Origin: an uncultured Eubacteriales bacterium
GTDB taxonomy: Bacteria; Bacillota; Clostridia; Christensenellales; Aristaeellaceae
Reading direction: 5' to 3'
Assembly: GCA_900553265.1 (NCBI GenBank)
Contig: USDD01000001.1
Location: 1 to 60,786 of the forward strand
DNA length: 60,786 nt
Positions 26,023-35,171 of this stretch are shown piece after piece; the first letter of the stretch is position 1; the number at the start of each line of letters is the position of its first letter. The translations under genes were made by a program, and so were the position numbers. The notes beneath the pieces were generated by a model. The model was not told the DNA's origin. It searched no databases and worked only from the letters and a program-made list of their open reading frames with translations.

Positions 26023-27075
26023 TTATAGCTCCATTCTGACCTGAGCGTCATCCGCGCCGCGCCGATCCGCGCCGCCGGGCATCTTCAGGCCCATGTGGTC
26101 GTAGGCCGCCTGAGTGCAGACGCGGCCCCGGGGCGTGCGCATCAGGAAGCCCAGCTGCAAAAGATAGGGTTCGTAGATGTCCTCGATGGTGGTCGCGTCC
26201 TCGCCGGTGGATGCCGCCAGCGTGTCCAGACCCACCGGGCCGCCGCCGAACTTCTCCATCATGGTGCGCAGCATGGTGCGGTCGGTGTGGTCCAGCCCCA
26301 GCTCGTCCACCTCCAGCATGTCCAGCGCCTCCTGCGCCACCTCCACAGTGATGCGGCCGGTGCCGTTGACCTCGGCGAAATCCCGGACGCGGCGGATGAA
26401 GCGGTTGGCGATGCGGGGCGTGCCACGGGAGCGGCTGGCGATTTCCAGCGCGCCGTCCCGGTCGCACTGGATTTTCAGGATCTTCGCCGAGCGCTGCACG
26501 ATGACCGCCAGCTGCTCGGGCGAATACATCTCCAGCCGGAAGCTGATGCCGAAGCGGTCGCGCAGCGGCGAGGTGAGCATGCCCGCGCGGGTGGTCGCGC
26601 CGATGAGCGTGAACTTCGGCAGATCCAGCCGGATGGAGCGCGCCGACGGGCCCTTGCCGATCATGATGTCCAGCGCGTAGTCCTCCATGGCCGGATAGAG
26701 CACCTCCTCCACGGAGTGGCTCAGGCGATGGATCTCGTCGATGAACAGCACGTCGCCGGCGTTCAGGTTGGTCAGAATGGACGCGAGGTCGCCCGCGCGC
26801 TCGATGGCCGGGCCGCTGGTGACGCGGATGTTGTGGCCCATCTCCGAGGCGATGATACCCGCCAGCGTGGTCTTGCCCAGTCCGGGCGGGCCGTAGAGCA
26901 GAATGTGATCCAGCGGCTCCCGGCGGGCCAGCGCCGCCTGCATGTAGACGCTCAGGCTCTTTTTGAGCTTGTCCTGTCCGAAATACTCGGCCAGCGTTCT
27001 GGGGCGAAGCGATTGCTCCGCGTCCTCGTCCTCCTCCCGGAAACCGGTGGTGATGAGGCGTTCCTCTTCCTGCAT
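26023..27075 (-). CDS. ruvB: Holliday junction branch migration helicase RuvB
   Basis: 350 residues. Hexameric AAA+ motor that drives Holliday-junction migration with RuvA. It shows LRPRTLAEYFGQDKLKKSL, LLYGPPGLGKTTLAGII (Walker A, near residue 63), VLFIDEIHRLS (Walker B), IGATTRAGMLTSPLRDRFGI (sensor 1/arginine-finger region), and the C-terminal winged helix with GGPVGLDTLA and LLQLGFLMRTPRGR. RuvA and RuvC are not adjacent, which is unusual but not rare in Clostridia. AAGGGAGA precedes the ATG. It lies 15 bases downstream of murJ. Confidence 0.98.
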   Translation of the reverse strand: MQEEERLITTGFREEDEDAEQSLRPRTLAEYFGQDKLKKSLSVYMQAALARREPLDHILLYGPPGLGKTTLAGIIASEMGHNIRVTSGPAIERAGDLASILTNLNAGDVLFIDEIHRLSHSVEEVLYPAMEDYALDIMIGKGPSARSIRLDLPKFTLIGATTRAGMLTSPLRDRFGISFRLEMYSPEQLAVIVQRSAKILKIQCDRDGALEIASRSRGTPRIANRFIRRVRDFAEVNGTGRITVEVAQEALDMLEVDELGLDHTDRTMLRTMMEKFGGGPVGLDTLAASTGEDATTIEDIYEPYLLQLGFLMRTPRGRVCTQAAYDHMGLKMPGGADRRGADDAQVRMEL

Positions 27076-27090
27076 GGCTTCTCCCTTCCG

Positions 27091-28620
27091 TCAGCGGCGC
27101 CTGCCGCCGACCAGTTTCTTCAGCGTGTTCAGGCCCAGCGCCCATGCGCAGGCCAGATAGGCGACGATGGACGCGCCGCCGCAGACCACGAGGCGCAGCG
27201 TCACCTTCAGCGTGCCCTCCGCCGGGGGAACCACGCGGTTGAGCGCGACGCAGACCGCGGTGCACACGGCGGTGGCGGCGACGATCTTGCACAGCTCCCG
27301 GGTCGTGCGGCGCGTGCCGATTCTGCCGAAGCGCTTCTTCAGCAGCAGCACCATGGCCGTCATGCCGCAGTATCCGGCGATGGACGTGGCGAAGGCCAGA
27401 CCGTTCGCGCCCATGAATTTTCTCAGAATGACGTTCAGCACCACGTTGATGGCCACCACCATGCACGAGACGCGGAAGGGCGTCTTCGTATCCTTCAGCG
27501 AGTGGAACACGCGGCTGAAGAAATCGCGCAGGCCGAAGGCCGGGATGCCGATGATGTAGAACATCAGCACGCCCGCGGTGACGCGCACGTCGTCCATGGT
27601 GAACCTGCCGCGCATGTAGGCGAACTGAATCACGTCGCTGGACAGCACCGCGCCTACGGCCACCACCGGCAGCACCACCATGGTGATGACCAGCACGCTC
27701 CGGCGCAGCAGCTTCAGCGCGCCGCGCACATCGTCCTCGGCCACGTGCCTGCTCATCTTGGAGAACATTACCGTCGTCAGCGGCACCAGCAGAATGCCCT
27801 GCACGAAGGTAATCAGCCGGTAGGCCGAGGTCATGGACGTGAGCGTGCCCTCGGGCAGCCCCGAGGCCAGCGCATGGTCGATCATGTGGTTCAGCTCGCT
27901 CACGCCCATGCTCAGCATGGCCGGCAGCGCCAGTCGCATCAGCTTGCGGAAGCGCTCGTCCCCGGCGTTGAGCATGGGCGTATAGGTAAACCATCCCCGC
28001 AGGAACGGAATCAGCACCAGCAGCTGCAGCACATTGGCCGCGAACACGCCCCAGGCCACGGCCTCGATGCCGCAGCGATCGGAAAAGCAGACCGACGCGA
28101 GAATCACGCACACGCTCAGCGGAAAGCCCGTCAGCTGGGCGGCGATGTATTTCTCCATGGCGTTGAGCAGGCTGGACACGGCGATGGACGCGACGTTGAA
28201 CACCAGCGCCAGCACCATGATCTGCGTAAGCCGCGCCGTCAGCGCCGCCTTCTCCGGCGAAAAGCCGTGATACACCAGATTCACCAGCGGCCCGGCCAGA
28301 ATGTACATCAGCGCCGAGACCACCAGTGCCGCCAGCGAAAACAGGTTGATGGAATTGCTGGCGAAGCGATTGGAATGCTTCAGGCTGAACCTCTCCCGCT
28401 CCTCCACGAACAGCGGAATCAGCGTCGCCGAAATGCAGGAATTGAACAGAAGCACCGGCAGATAGAACAGGCTGTACGCCGAGACATACGCGTCGTTTTC
28501 CATGGTGCGGCCGAAATAGGCCGTGGTCACCATGTCGCGGCCGAAGCCCACCGCCTTGCTGAGAATAATTACAAGCGTCACCAGCATCGTGCTGTGCAGC
28601 CATCTGTCTTTCCGAGCCAA
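27091..28620 (-). CDS. murJ: Lipid II flippase MurJ (MviN family)
   Basis: 509 residues, about fourteen membrane helices. MurJ moves lipid II across the cytoplasmic membrane for peptidoglycan synthesis. It starts at a TTG (28620) with GGAGGG 7 bases upstream, giving MARKDRWLHSTMLVTLVIILSKAVGFGRDMVTTAYFG-like order; the SKAVGFGRD motif and the inner R-rich loop after helix 1 are typical. The later GIPAFGLRDFFSRVFHSLKDTKTP segment is the most conserved part of the family. It sits upstream of ruvB and may be cotranscribed. Confidence 0.93.
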   Translation of the reverse strand: MARKDRWLHSTMLVTLVIILSKAVGFGRDMVTTAYFGRTMENDAYVSAYSLFYLPVLLFNSCISATLIPLFVEERERFSLKHSNRFASNSINLFSLAALVVSALMYILAGPLVNLVYHGFSPEKAALTARLTQIMVLALVFNVASIAVSSLLNAMEKYIAAQLTGFPLSVCVILASVCFSDRCGIEAVAWGVFAANVLQLLVLIPFLRGWFTYTPMLNAGDERFRKLMRLALPAMLSMGVSELNHMIDHALASGLPEGTLTSMTSAYRLITFVQGILLVPLTTVMFSKMSRHVAEDDVRGALKLLRRSVLVITMVVLPVVAVGAVLSSDVIQFAYMRGRFTMDDVRVTAGVLMFYIIGIPAFGLRDFFSRVFHSLKDTKTPFRVSCMVVAINVVLNVILRKFMGANGLAFATSIAGYCGMTAMVLLLKKRFGRIGTRRTTRELCKIVAATAVCTAVCVALNRVVPPAEGTLKVTLRLVVCGGASIVAYLACAWALGLNTLKKLVGGRRR

Positions 28621-28762
28621 ATTCGATCCCTCCGAATTCTATTCTGTTCCAGTATATCACGGAACGGTTAAAAACAAAATCATCTTGAAGAAGAAAAAAG
28701 CCTCCGAACCATTTCTGGACAGAAATTGAATGGAAACCTTCGCAGATTTTACCGCTTTAACC

Positions 28763-28791
28763 TTGAAAAGGTCTAAAGTGATCACTATACT
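28763..28791 (+). promoter_or_regulatory. Promoter of serC-serA-DUF1015
   Basis: TTGAAA (28763-28768), 17 bases, TATACT (28786-28791), 45 bases before the serC start. The rest of the 215-base murJ-serC gap holds an ATTTCTG-GA-CAGAAAT palindrome (about 28709-28725) but no gene. Confidence 0.75.
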
Positions 28792-28835
28792 GGTTCTAAA
28801 TCGAAATCAGACTTTGTTTGAATGGGAGGTATACC

Positions 28836-29912
28836 ATGAATCGCGTTTACAATTTCGCCGCCGGGCCGTCCATGATGCCCGAGGAGGCGCTCCAGACCGC
28901 TGCGCGGGAAATGCTGGATTACCACGGCACGGGCATGTCGGTCATGGAGATGAGCCATCGCTCCGCCATGTATCAGGAAATCTTCGACGAAACCGAGGCT
29001 CTCGTGCGGGAGCTGATGGGCGTGCCGGAGAATTACTCCGTGCTGTTCCTGCAGGGCGGCGCGACGGGCCAGTTCGCCGCCATTCCGCTGAACCTGCTTT
29101 CCCGCAGCGCGGACTACATCGACAGCGGCAATTTCGCCCACGGCGCGCTGACCGAGGCGCAGAAGTACGGCGCCGTGCGCTGCGTGGCCTCGTCCCGGGA
29201 CGAGAATTATGTCTCCATTCCCGCGTGGAATCCCGCTGACTTCGACCCGGAGGCCGACTATTTTTACATCACCACCAACAACACCATCTTCGGCACGCGC
29301 TACGCGTCGCTGCCCGAGACGGGCAAGGTTCCGCTGGTGGCGGACATGTCCAGCAACATCCTCTCCGAGGTCTATGACGTGTCCCGCTTCGGCGTAATCT
29401 ACGCCGGCGCGCAGAAGAACATCGGCCCGGCGGGTCTGACGCTGGTCATCGTCCGGAAGGATCTCCTGGGCCGCGCCCGGAAGGACTGCCCGAAGATCCT
29501 CAACTGGACGGTCATGGACGAAAAGGGCAGCATGCTGAACACCCCGCCCACCTACGCCATCTACATGGCCGGCCTGTGCATGAAATGGCTGAAGAAGCAG
29601 GGCGGCGTGGCGGCCATCGAAAAGGTCAACATCGAAAAGTCGAGCCTGCTCTACGCGCTGCTGGACGAGAGCGCCTTCTATCGCCCCAAGGCCGCGCCGG
29701 CCTCGCGCAGCCGCATGAACGTGACCTTCACCACCCCCAGCCCGGAGCTGGACGCGAAGTTCGTCAAGGAAGCCGCATCTCAGGGGCTGGTCAGCCTGAA
29801 GGGCCATCGCCTCACCGGCGGCATCCGCGCCAGCATCTACAACGCCATGCCCATGGAGGGCGTGCGCGCGCTGGCCGATTTCATGAAAAAATTCGAAATG
29901 GAGAATGCGTAA
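28836..29912 (+). CDS. serC: Phosphoserine aminotransferase
   Basis: 358 residues from the ATG at 28836, with GGGAGG 7 bases upstream. A pyridoxal-phosphate enzyme converting 3-phosphohydroxypyruvate and glutamate to phosphoserine. It begins RVYNFAAGPSMMPEEAL and carries GTGMSVMEMSHRS, LFLQGGATGQFAAIP and GVIYAGAQKNIGPAGL, in which the Lys near residue 194 holds the cofactor. The end GGIRASIYNAMPMEGVRALADFM is characteristic. The adjacent serA overlaps functionally, starting 2 bases after the stop. Confidence 0.98.
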   Translation: MNRVYNFAAGPSMMPEEALQTAAREMLDYHGTGMSVMEMSHRSAMYQEIFDETEALVRELMGVPENYSVLFLQGGATGQFAAIPLNLLSRSADYIDSGNFAHGALTEAQKYGAVRCVASSRDENYVSIPAWNPADFDPEADYFYITTNNTIFGTRYASLPETGKVPLVADMSSNILSEVYDVSRFGVIYAGAQKNIGPAGLTLVIVRKDLLGRARKDCPKILNWTVMDEKGSMLNTPPTYAIYMAGLCMKWLKKQGGVAAIEKVNIEKSSLLYALLDESAFYRPKAAPASRSRMNVTFTTPSPELDAKFVKEAASQGLVSLKGHRLTGGIRASIYNAMPMEGVRALADFMKKFEMENA

Positions 29913-29913
29913 T

Positions 29914-31083
29914 ATGATTCAGATTCAGACCCTGAACGCCATCTCGCCGGTCTATCGGGATTCCCTGCCCGAGGGCGAATACGACGTGCGCGCGGACGCG
30001 GAGCATCCTCAGGCGCTGCTGGTGCGCAGCGCAAATTTACACGAAATGTCCGTCGGGGACGAACTGCTGTGCATCGGGCGCGCAGGCGCGGGCGTGAACA
30101 ACATTCCTCTGGACAAAATGGCCGAAAAGGGCGTGGTGGTTTTCAACTCGCCCGGAGCCAACGCCAACGCCGTCAAGGAGCTGGTGGTAGCGGGCCTGCT
30201 GCTGGCCTCGCGCAGAATCACCGACGGCGTGGAGTGGTGCAAGACCCTCGCCGCGGAGCCGGACATGGAGAAGCTGGTGGAGAAGAACAAGAGCCGCTTT
30301 GCCGGCCCGGAGCTGTCGGGCAAGACGCTGGGCGTGATCGGCCTGGGCGCCATCGGCGTGCTGGTGGCCAACATGGGCGTGGCGCTGGGCATGGACGTGC
30401 TGGGCTACGACCCCTACATCTCGGTGGATCACGCGTGGAAGCTCTCCCGCGCCGTGCGCCATTCCACGGACTTTACCGAGGTGCTGGAAAAGAGCGACTA
30501 TCTGACGCTGCACGTGCCGCTGATGGATTCCACGCGCAACACCATCGACGAGGCGGCGCTGAGGCGCATGAAGCCCACGGCGGCGCTGCTGAACTTTGCC
30601 CGCGGCCCGCTGGTGGACACGGCCGCCGTCCGCGCGGCGCTGGAGGAGGGCCGGCTGCGCACCTATGTTTCCGACTTCCCGTCGCCGGAGCTGATCGGCG
30701 CGAAGAACGTGGTCGTCACGCCCCATCTGGGCGCGTCCACGCCCGAGAGTGAGGACAACTGTGTGCGCATGGTGGCCCGGCAGATCGACGACTATCTGAA
30801 GAACGGCTCCATCGTCAATTCCTGCAACTATCCCAACTGCCCCATGGGCCGCTGCGTCGTGCCGCGCATCACCGTGCTGCATCAGAACGTGCCCAACGTC
30901 ATCGGCGCCATCACCCAACGCCTGTCCTCCGAGGGGCTGAACATCGAAAACATGGTCAACCAGTCCCGCGGCGCGCTGGCCTACACGGTGGTGGACGTGA
31001 GCGCCCGCCCCAGCGAAGCGCTGATCGAGTCGCTGCGCAGTCTGGAGACGAGCTATCGCGTCCGGCTGCTGATGCCGCAATAA
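29914..31083 (+). CDS. serA: D-3-phosphoglycerate dehydrogenase with C-terminal ACT domain
   Basis: 389 residues; the ATG at 29914 has GGAG 10 bases upstream, while the in-frame ATG at 29905 overlaps serC and has almost no spacing. It oxidises 3-phosphoglycerate with NAD, the first step of serine synthesis. It contains GRAGAGVNNIPL (near residue 55), the Rossmann motif GVIGLGAIGVLVANMG (near 143), NFARGPLVD (catalytic Arg) and TPHLGASTPESE (catalytic His). After about residue 320 an ACT domain (NVPNVIGAITQRLSSEGLNI) suggests serine feedback. The usual catalytic-Glu region reads DFPSPEL here. Confidence 0.96.
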   Translation: MIQIQTLNAISPVYRDSLPEGEYDVRADAEHPQALLVRSANLHEMSVGDELLCIGRAGAGVNNIPLDKMAEKGVVVFNSPGANANAVKELVVAGLLLASRRITDGVEWCKTLAAEPDMEKLVEKNKSRFAGPELSGKTLGVIGLGAIGVLVANMGVALGMDVLGYDPYISVDHAWKLSRAVRHSTDFTEVLEKSDYLTLHVPLMDSTRNTIDEAALRRMKPTAALLNFARGPLVDTAAVRAALEEGRLRTYVSDFPSPELIGAKNVVVTPHLGASTPESEDNCVRMVARQIDDYLKNGSIVNSCNYPNCPMGRCVVPRITVLHQNVPNVIGAITQRLSSEGLNIENMVNQSRGALAYTVVDVSARPSEALIESLRSLETSYRVRLLMPQ

Positions 31084-31104
31084 ATTCAAAGGAAGATTCT
31101 GTCC

Positions 31105-32328
31105 ATGAACACCGCACTGAAAAAGGCGCGAATTCTGCTGCCCGCCAAGGGCGTCGCGCCGGAAAAATGGGCCGTGGTCGCCTGCGACCAGTTCACGGCT
31201 CAGCCTGAATACTGGAAAGAGGTCGAGACCGTCGTGGGCGGCGCGCCCTCGACGCTGAACCTCACGCTGCCCGAGGTCTACCTCGCCGACAGCGACCGCC
31301 GCGTTCCGCAGATTCACGCCGCCATGCGGGACTATCTGGAGCGCGGCTTGCTGACCGAGGCCGTGGACGGCTTCGTGCTCGTGGAGCGCACCACGCCCGC
31401 GGGCGTTCGCCCGGGACTGGTGGCGGCGCTGGATCTGGAGCAGTACGATCCCTCCTCCGGCTCCAATTCCCTCATTCGCGCCACCGAGGGCACCGTGGCC
31501 TCCCGCGTGCCGCCCAGGGCGCGGATCCGCTCCGGCGCGCCGCTGGAGCTGCCCCACGCCATGATGCTCATCGACGATCCCCAGCGGATGGTGGTGGAGA
31601 CGCTGTACGAAAACCGCGACCGCCTGCGCCCGCTGTACGACTTTGAGCTGATGCTGAACGGCGGCCATCTGCGCGGCTGGGCCGTGGAGGGCGCGGACGC
31701 GGATCGCGTGTTCCGGATCATGGATCTGCTGGCCCGGGACGCAAACGGCCTGCTCTACGCCGTGGGCGACGGCAACCACTCCATCGCCGCGGCCAAGCAG
31801 TGCTGGACGCAGATTCGCGGCGAACTGACCGAGGCCGAGCGCGAGAGCCATCCCGCGCGCTATGCGCTGGTGGAGCTGATCAACCTGCACTGCCCCGCGC
31901 TGGTGTTCGAGCCGGTGCACCGCATTCTGTTCAACGTGGATTCGGCGATGGTGCTGGGCGAGCTGCGCCGCTGGCTGAGCGAGCGCGGCGTGGTCGACGC
32001 GCCGGGCGACGATCTGATCGTATTCGACGCGGACATGCGCATGAACTTCCGCTTCGAGCAGTATCCGCTGCCGCTGCTCCAGTCCTTCCTGGACAGCTAT
32101 CTGGCCCGCCATCCCGAGGCCGACATCGACTACATCCACGGCGAGGAGGCGCTGCGCACGCTGGTGGCGCGCCATCCCGGCTCGCTGGGCTTCATGCCCC
32201 GGGCCTTTGACAAGGCCGAGCTGTTCCCGTCCATCCGCCGCTGGGGCGCACTGCCCCGGAAGAGCTTCTCCATGGGCGAAGCCACCGACAAGCGCTACTA
32301 CATGGAAGCGCGAAAAATTCAGGAATAA
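31105..32328 (+). CDS. DUF1015 family protein
   Basis: 407 residues. It begins with a short basic start then VVACDQFTAQPEYW. The core VGDGNHSIAAAKQCW (near residue 219), preceded by LLYA, is the family's most conserved motif. Members lie next to serA/serC in many anaerobes and are annotated only as DUF1015; the activity is unproven. Position as the third gene of a serine operon that lacks serB suggests a role in serine or phosphoserine metabolism. AAAGGAAG is upstream and it ends in a strong terminator. Confidence 0.85.
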   Translation: MNTALKKARILLPAKGVAPEKWAVVACDQFTAQPEYWKEVETVVGGAPSTLNLTLPEVYLADSDRRVPQIHAAMRDYLERGLLTEAVDGFVLVERTTPAGVRPGLVAALDLEQYDPSSGSNSLIRATEGTVASRVPPRARIRSGAPLELPHAMMLIDDPQRMVVETLYENRDRLRPLYDFELMLNGGHLRGWAVEGADADRVFRIMDLLARDANGLLYAVGDGNHSIAAAKQCWTQIRGELTEAERESHPARYALVELINLHCPALVFEPVHRILFNVDSAMVLGELRRWLSERGVVDAPGDDLIVFDADMRMNFRFEQYPLPLLQSFLDSYLARHPEADIDYIHGEEALRTLVARHPGSLGFMPRAFDKAELFPSIRRWGALPRKSFSMGEATDKRYYMEARKIQE

Positions 32329-32334
32329 ACGTAA

Positions 32335-32371
32335 GCGGGCTCCGGAAAAATCCGGAGCCCGCAAATTTTTG
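32335..32371. terminator. Terminator between DUF1015 and potD
   Basis: A perfect 12-base stem, GCGGGCTCCGGA/TCCGGAGCCCGC, with a 4-base loop, then AAATTTTT. Convergent genes on both sides. Confidence 0.9.
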
Positions 32372-32381
32372 GAGAAATGTG

Positions 32382-33422
32382 TCAGTTGACCTTGAAGCCG
32401 TTCCACACATCCTGGAACATGCTCTCGTTCTCGCCCAGATCCTCCACGTATTCCTTGCTCTCCAGCAGCTCGGCGGGAATGTGGAAGGGCGACATGGCGG
32501 CGTAATCGGGGTCGATCAGCTCATCGGCGGCCTTGTTGGGATTGATGTAGGCCTGCCACTGAGCGACATAGGCCGCGATGTCGGCGCGCAGATAGAAGTT
32601 CATGAACGCGTGGGCGTTGTTGGGATGGGGCGCGTTGACGGGAATGACGATGCTGTCCACGCCGAAGCCGATGCCCTCGGAGGGGAACACGGCCACGAGG
32701 TTCGGATTCTCCATCAGGCTGAGCACCACGAAGGGAGTGAACAGATAGGCGGCCTTGACCTCGCCGGCGGTGAGGTAGTTGTAGGTCATGTCATAGTCCA
32801 GCACGCGGATGTTGGGCTTGAGGCCGGCCAGCTTCGCGGCGGCCTCGTCCAGCTGAGACTGCTCGGTGGTGTTGTAGGAATAGCCCAGAGAGCGCAGCGT
32901 CTCGCCGACGATCACGCGCGCGTCGTCGATGAGCCACAGGCTGTCGGCCAGATCCTCGCGCCACAGATCGCTGAAGGAGGTCAGCTCGCCGTCCACCTGA
33001 TCGGGATCGTACACGATCATGGGCGAGCCCACGGTGTAGGGCATGGAGTAGACGTTGTCCGGATCAAAGTACTGGTTCAGATAGTCGGGGTTGAGGTTGT
33101 CCCAGTTGGTCAGCAGGGACTTGTCCAGCGGCTGGATCAGGCCTTCCTTGCGGATGGTGGAGATGGCGTAGTCGCTGGCGAGCACAATGTCGTACTCGGA
33201 GCCGCCGTTGGCCTGCAGCTTGAGCATCATTTCCTCGTTGCTGGCAAAGGTGGAATAGTTCACCTGAATGCCCGTCTCCTCGGTGAACTGGGCGAGGGTC
33301 GTCTCGTCGAAATAGCCCTCCCAGGTGAACACGTTGAGAACCTTCTCTTCTTCCTCAGCCAGGGCGGTCAGTCCGGCGAGGCAGAGCGTCGCCGCGAGCA
33401 GCAGTGCAAGAATTTTCTTCAC
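32382..33422 (-). CDS. potD: Spermidine/putrescine-binding protein PotD
   Basis: 346 residues from a GTG at 33422 with AGGAGG 10 bases upstream. The type I-like signal peptide MKKILALLLAATLCLAGLTALA is followed by EEEEKVLNVFTWEGYFDETTL; the early NVFTWEGY motif is the PotD hallmark. The lipobox Cys found in Gram-positive binding proteins is missing: the only Cys (C14) is preceded by ATL, not by a small residue. The protein would therefore be secreted or held only by other contacts. It is the last gene of potABCD. Confidence 0.93.
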   Translation of the reverse strand: MKKILALLLAATLCLAGLTALAEEEEKVLNVFTWEGYFDETTLAQFTEETGIQVNYSTFASNEEMMLKLQANGGSEYDIVLASDYAISTIRKEGLIQPLDKSLLTNWDNLNPDYLNQYFDPDNVYSMPYTVGSPMIVYDPDQVDGELTSFSDLWREDLADSLWLIDDARVIVGETLRSLGYSYNTTEQSQLDEAAAKLAGLKPNIRVLDYDMTYNYLTAGEVKAAYLFTPFVVLSLMENPNLVAVFPSEGIGFGVDSIVIPVNAPHPNNAHAFMNFYLRADIAAYVAQWQAYINPNKAADELIDPDYAAMSPFHIPAELLESKEYVEDLGENESMFQDVWNGFKVN

Positions 33423-33457
33423 TTCAGGTTTTCCTCCTCGGTTTTTTATCTATATGC

Positions 33458-34270
33458 TCAGCCTTCTTTGGGGCTGCTCATATCCTTCCTGGGGCGGTCC
33501 AGCACCAGCTGCTTGACGGCCATGGCCACGGCCACCGCGCCCAGCGTCAGCGTGCACAGGGCGTTGACCTGCAGCGAAACGCCCGTCTTGACCGACGAAT
33601 AGACCTTCAGCGGCAGCGTGGTGGTGGTCGCGCCGGTGACGAAGAAGCTGATGACGAAGTCGTCCAGACTCATGGCGAAGGCCAGCATCACGCCCGACAG
33701 CACGCCCGGCAGAATCAGCGGCAGCGTGATCTCCCGGAAGGTGCGCGCCGGCGACGCGCCCAGATCCTGCGAGGCCTCCGCCAGCGACGGATCCATGCCC
33801 GCCAGCCGCCCCTGCACGATGATGAAGATATAGGGCGTGCAGAAGGTCACGTGGGCCAGAATCAGCGTCAGCATGCCAAAGCGCAGCCCCACGGCGGTGA
33901 ACACCGCCAGAAACGCCATGCCCAGAATGATCTCAGGAATCATGATGGGCAGCAGCGCCAGCGTCTCCAGCGCGCCCTGCCCGCGGAATTTCCTCCGGGA
34001 CATGCCCACCGCGCCGAGAGTGCCGATGACCATGGAAATGCCGCAGCTGCACGCCGCGAGAATCAGGCTGGACTTCAGCGCCGCCAGAAGACCCTTGGTG
34101 TCCCTGAACAGCGCGCGGTAGTATTGCAGCGAAAACCCGGTGAATTCGTTGGGATAGCGGCTGGCGTTGGCGTTAAAGGAATACAGCACCACCACGGCGA
34201 TGGGCAGGTACATCAGCACCAGCACCAGCGTCAGATACAGCGGTGCCCACGGCGATCTGCGTCTTTTCAT
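33458..34270 (-). CDS. potC: Polyamine ABC transporter permease PotC
   Basis: 270 residues with six predicted helices (first at about residues 11-30). The EAA loop reads EASQDLGASPARTFREITLPLILPG (about 175-199), the contact site for the ATPase. MAFAMSLDDFVISFFVTGA near the end is typical of PotC. It is 16 bases downstream of potB and shares the operon promoter. The ribosome site is weak, so expression may depend on coupling. Confidence 0.94.
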   Translation of the reverse strand: MKRRRSPWAPLYLTLVLVLMYLPIAVVVLYSFNANASRYPNEFTGFSLQYYRALFRDTKGLLAALKSSLILAACSCGISMVIGTLGAVGMSRRKFRGQGALETLALLPIMIPEIILGMAFLAVFTAVGLRFGMLTLILAHVTFCTPYIFIIVQGRLAGMDPSLAEASQDLGASPARTFREITLPLILPGVLSGVMLAFAMSLDDFVISFFVTGATTTTLPLKVYSSVKTGVSLQVNALCTLTLGAVAVAMAVKQLVLDRPRKDMSSPKEG

Positions 34271-34286
34271 CTCTCGCGCCCCGCTT

Positions 34287-35156
34287 TCAGAAGAAGGTCA
34301 TGCTGGCCGCCCTGCCGCCCAGACGGCGGTAGATCGCCATAATCAGGCAGGTCACCGCCAGCAGCACCACCGACAGCGCCGCCGCGAACGGCCAGTCCCG
34401 GCTCTTGAGCAGCTGATCGTTGACCAGATTGCCTACCAGAATGTCGCTGGGCCCGCCCATCAGATCGGACATGAAGAACAGCGCCAGACTCGGCACGAAC
34501 ACCAGCACGCAGCCCGTGAGCATGCCCGGCGCGGTCAGCGGCAGCGTCACCGTCCAGAACACCTTCGACGGCCGCGCGCCCATATCGCGCCCCGCCTCCA
34601 CCAGCGACCAGTCCATCTTCTCCACGCTGGTGTAGGTGGGCAGAATCATGAACGGCAGCAGCGCGTAGACCATGCCCAGCACCACCGCGCCGTGGGTGTT
34701 CAGCAGCTTCAGCGGCTTGTCGATCAGCCCCAGCGCCATCAGCGCCCGGTTGATCGGGCCGTTGCCCACCAGCAGAATGCGCCAGCCGTACACGCGGATC
34801 AGCGCGTTCGTCCAGAAGGGCACGATCACCAGCAGCATCAGAATCGTGCGCCATTTCTTCGACGCGCGTCCCATCAGATAGCCGAAGGGGTAGCCCAGCA
34901 GCATGCACAGCGCCGTGGTCTCCACGCCCAGCTTCAGCGTGTTCAGGAAAATGCGCCCGTAATTGGCCGAGAACAGCTTGGCGTAGTTCTCCAGCGTAAA
35001 CTCCGGCAGCACGCCGAAGCCGTCGGGCTTGCGCTTCAGAAAGCTCAGTACGATCACATAGCCGATGGTCGCGCCGACGAACAGCAGCGTCCACGCGATT
35101 AGCGGCGCGCTCAGCAGCGCCGACGCGCGGTCGCGCTTCTTTTTCATCTCACCCAT
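34287..35156 (-). CDS. potB: Polyamine ABC transporter permease PotB
   Basis: 289 residues, six helices. The EAA motif appears as EAGRDMGARPSKVFWTVTLPLTAPG (about residues 195-219). It starts at 35156 with GGAGGGG 6 bases upstream. It forms the inner-membrane channel with PotC, driven by PotA. The 16-base gap to potA and the 16-base gap to potC indicate one transcript. Confidence 0.94.
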   Translation of the reverse strand: MGEMKKKRDRASALLSAPLIAWTLLFVGATIGYVIVLSFLKRKPDGFGVLPEFTLENYAKLFSANYGRIFLNTLKLGVETTALCMLLGYPFGYLMGRASKKWRTILMLLVIVPFWTNALIRVYGWRILLVGNGPINRALMALGLIDKPLKLLNTHGAVVLGMVYALLPFMILPTYTSVEKMDWSLVEAGRDMGARPSKVFWTVTLPLTAPGMLTGCVLVFVPSLALFFMSDLMGGPSDILVGNLVNDQLLKSRDWPFAAALSVVLLAVTCLIMAIYRRLGGRAASMTFF

Positions 35157-35171
35157 GTCTTTTCCCCTCCG

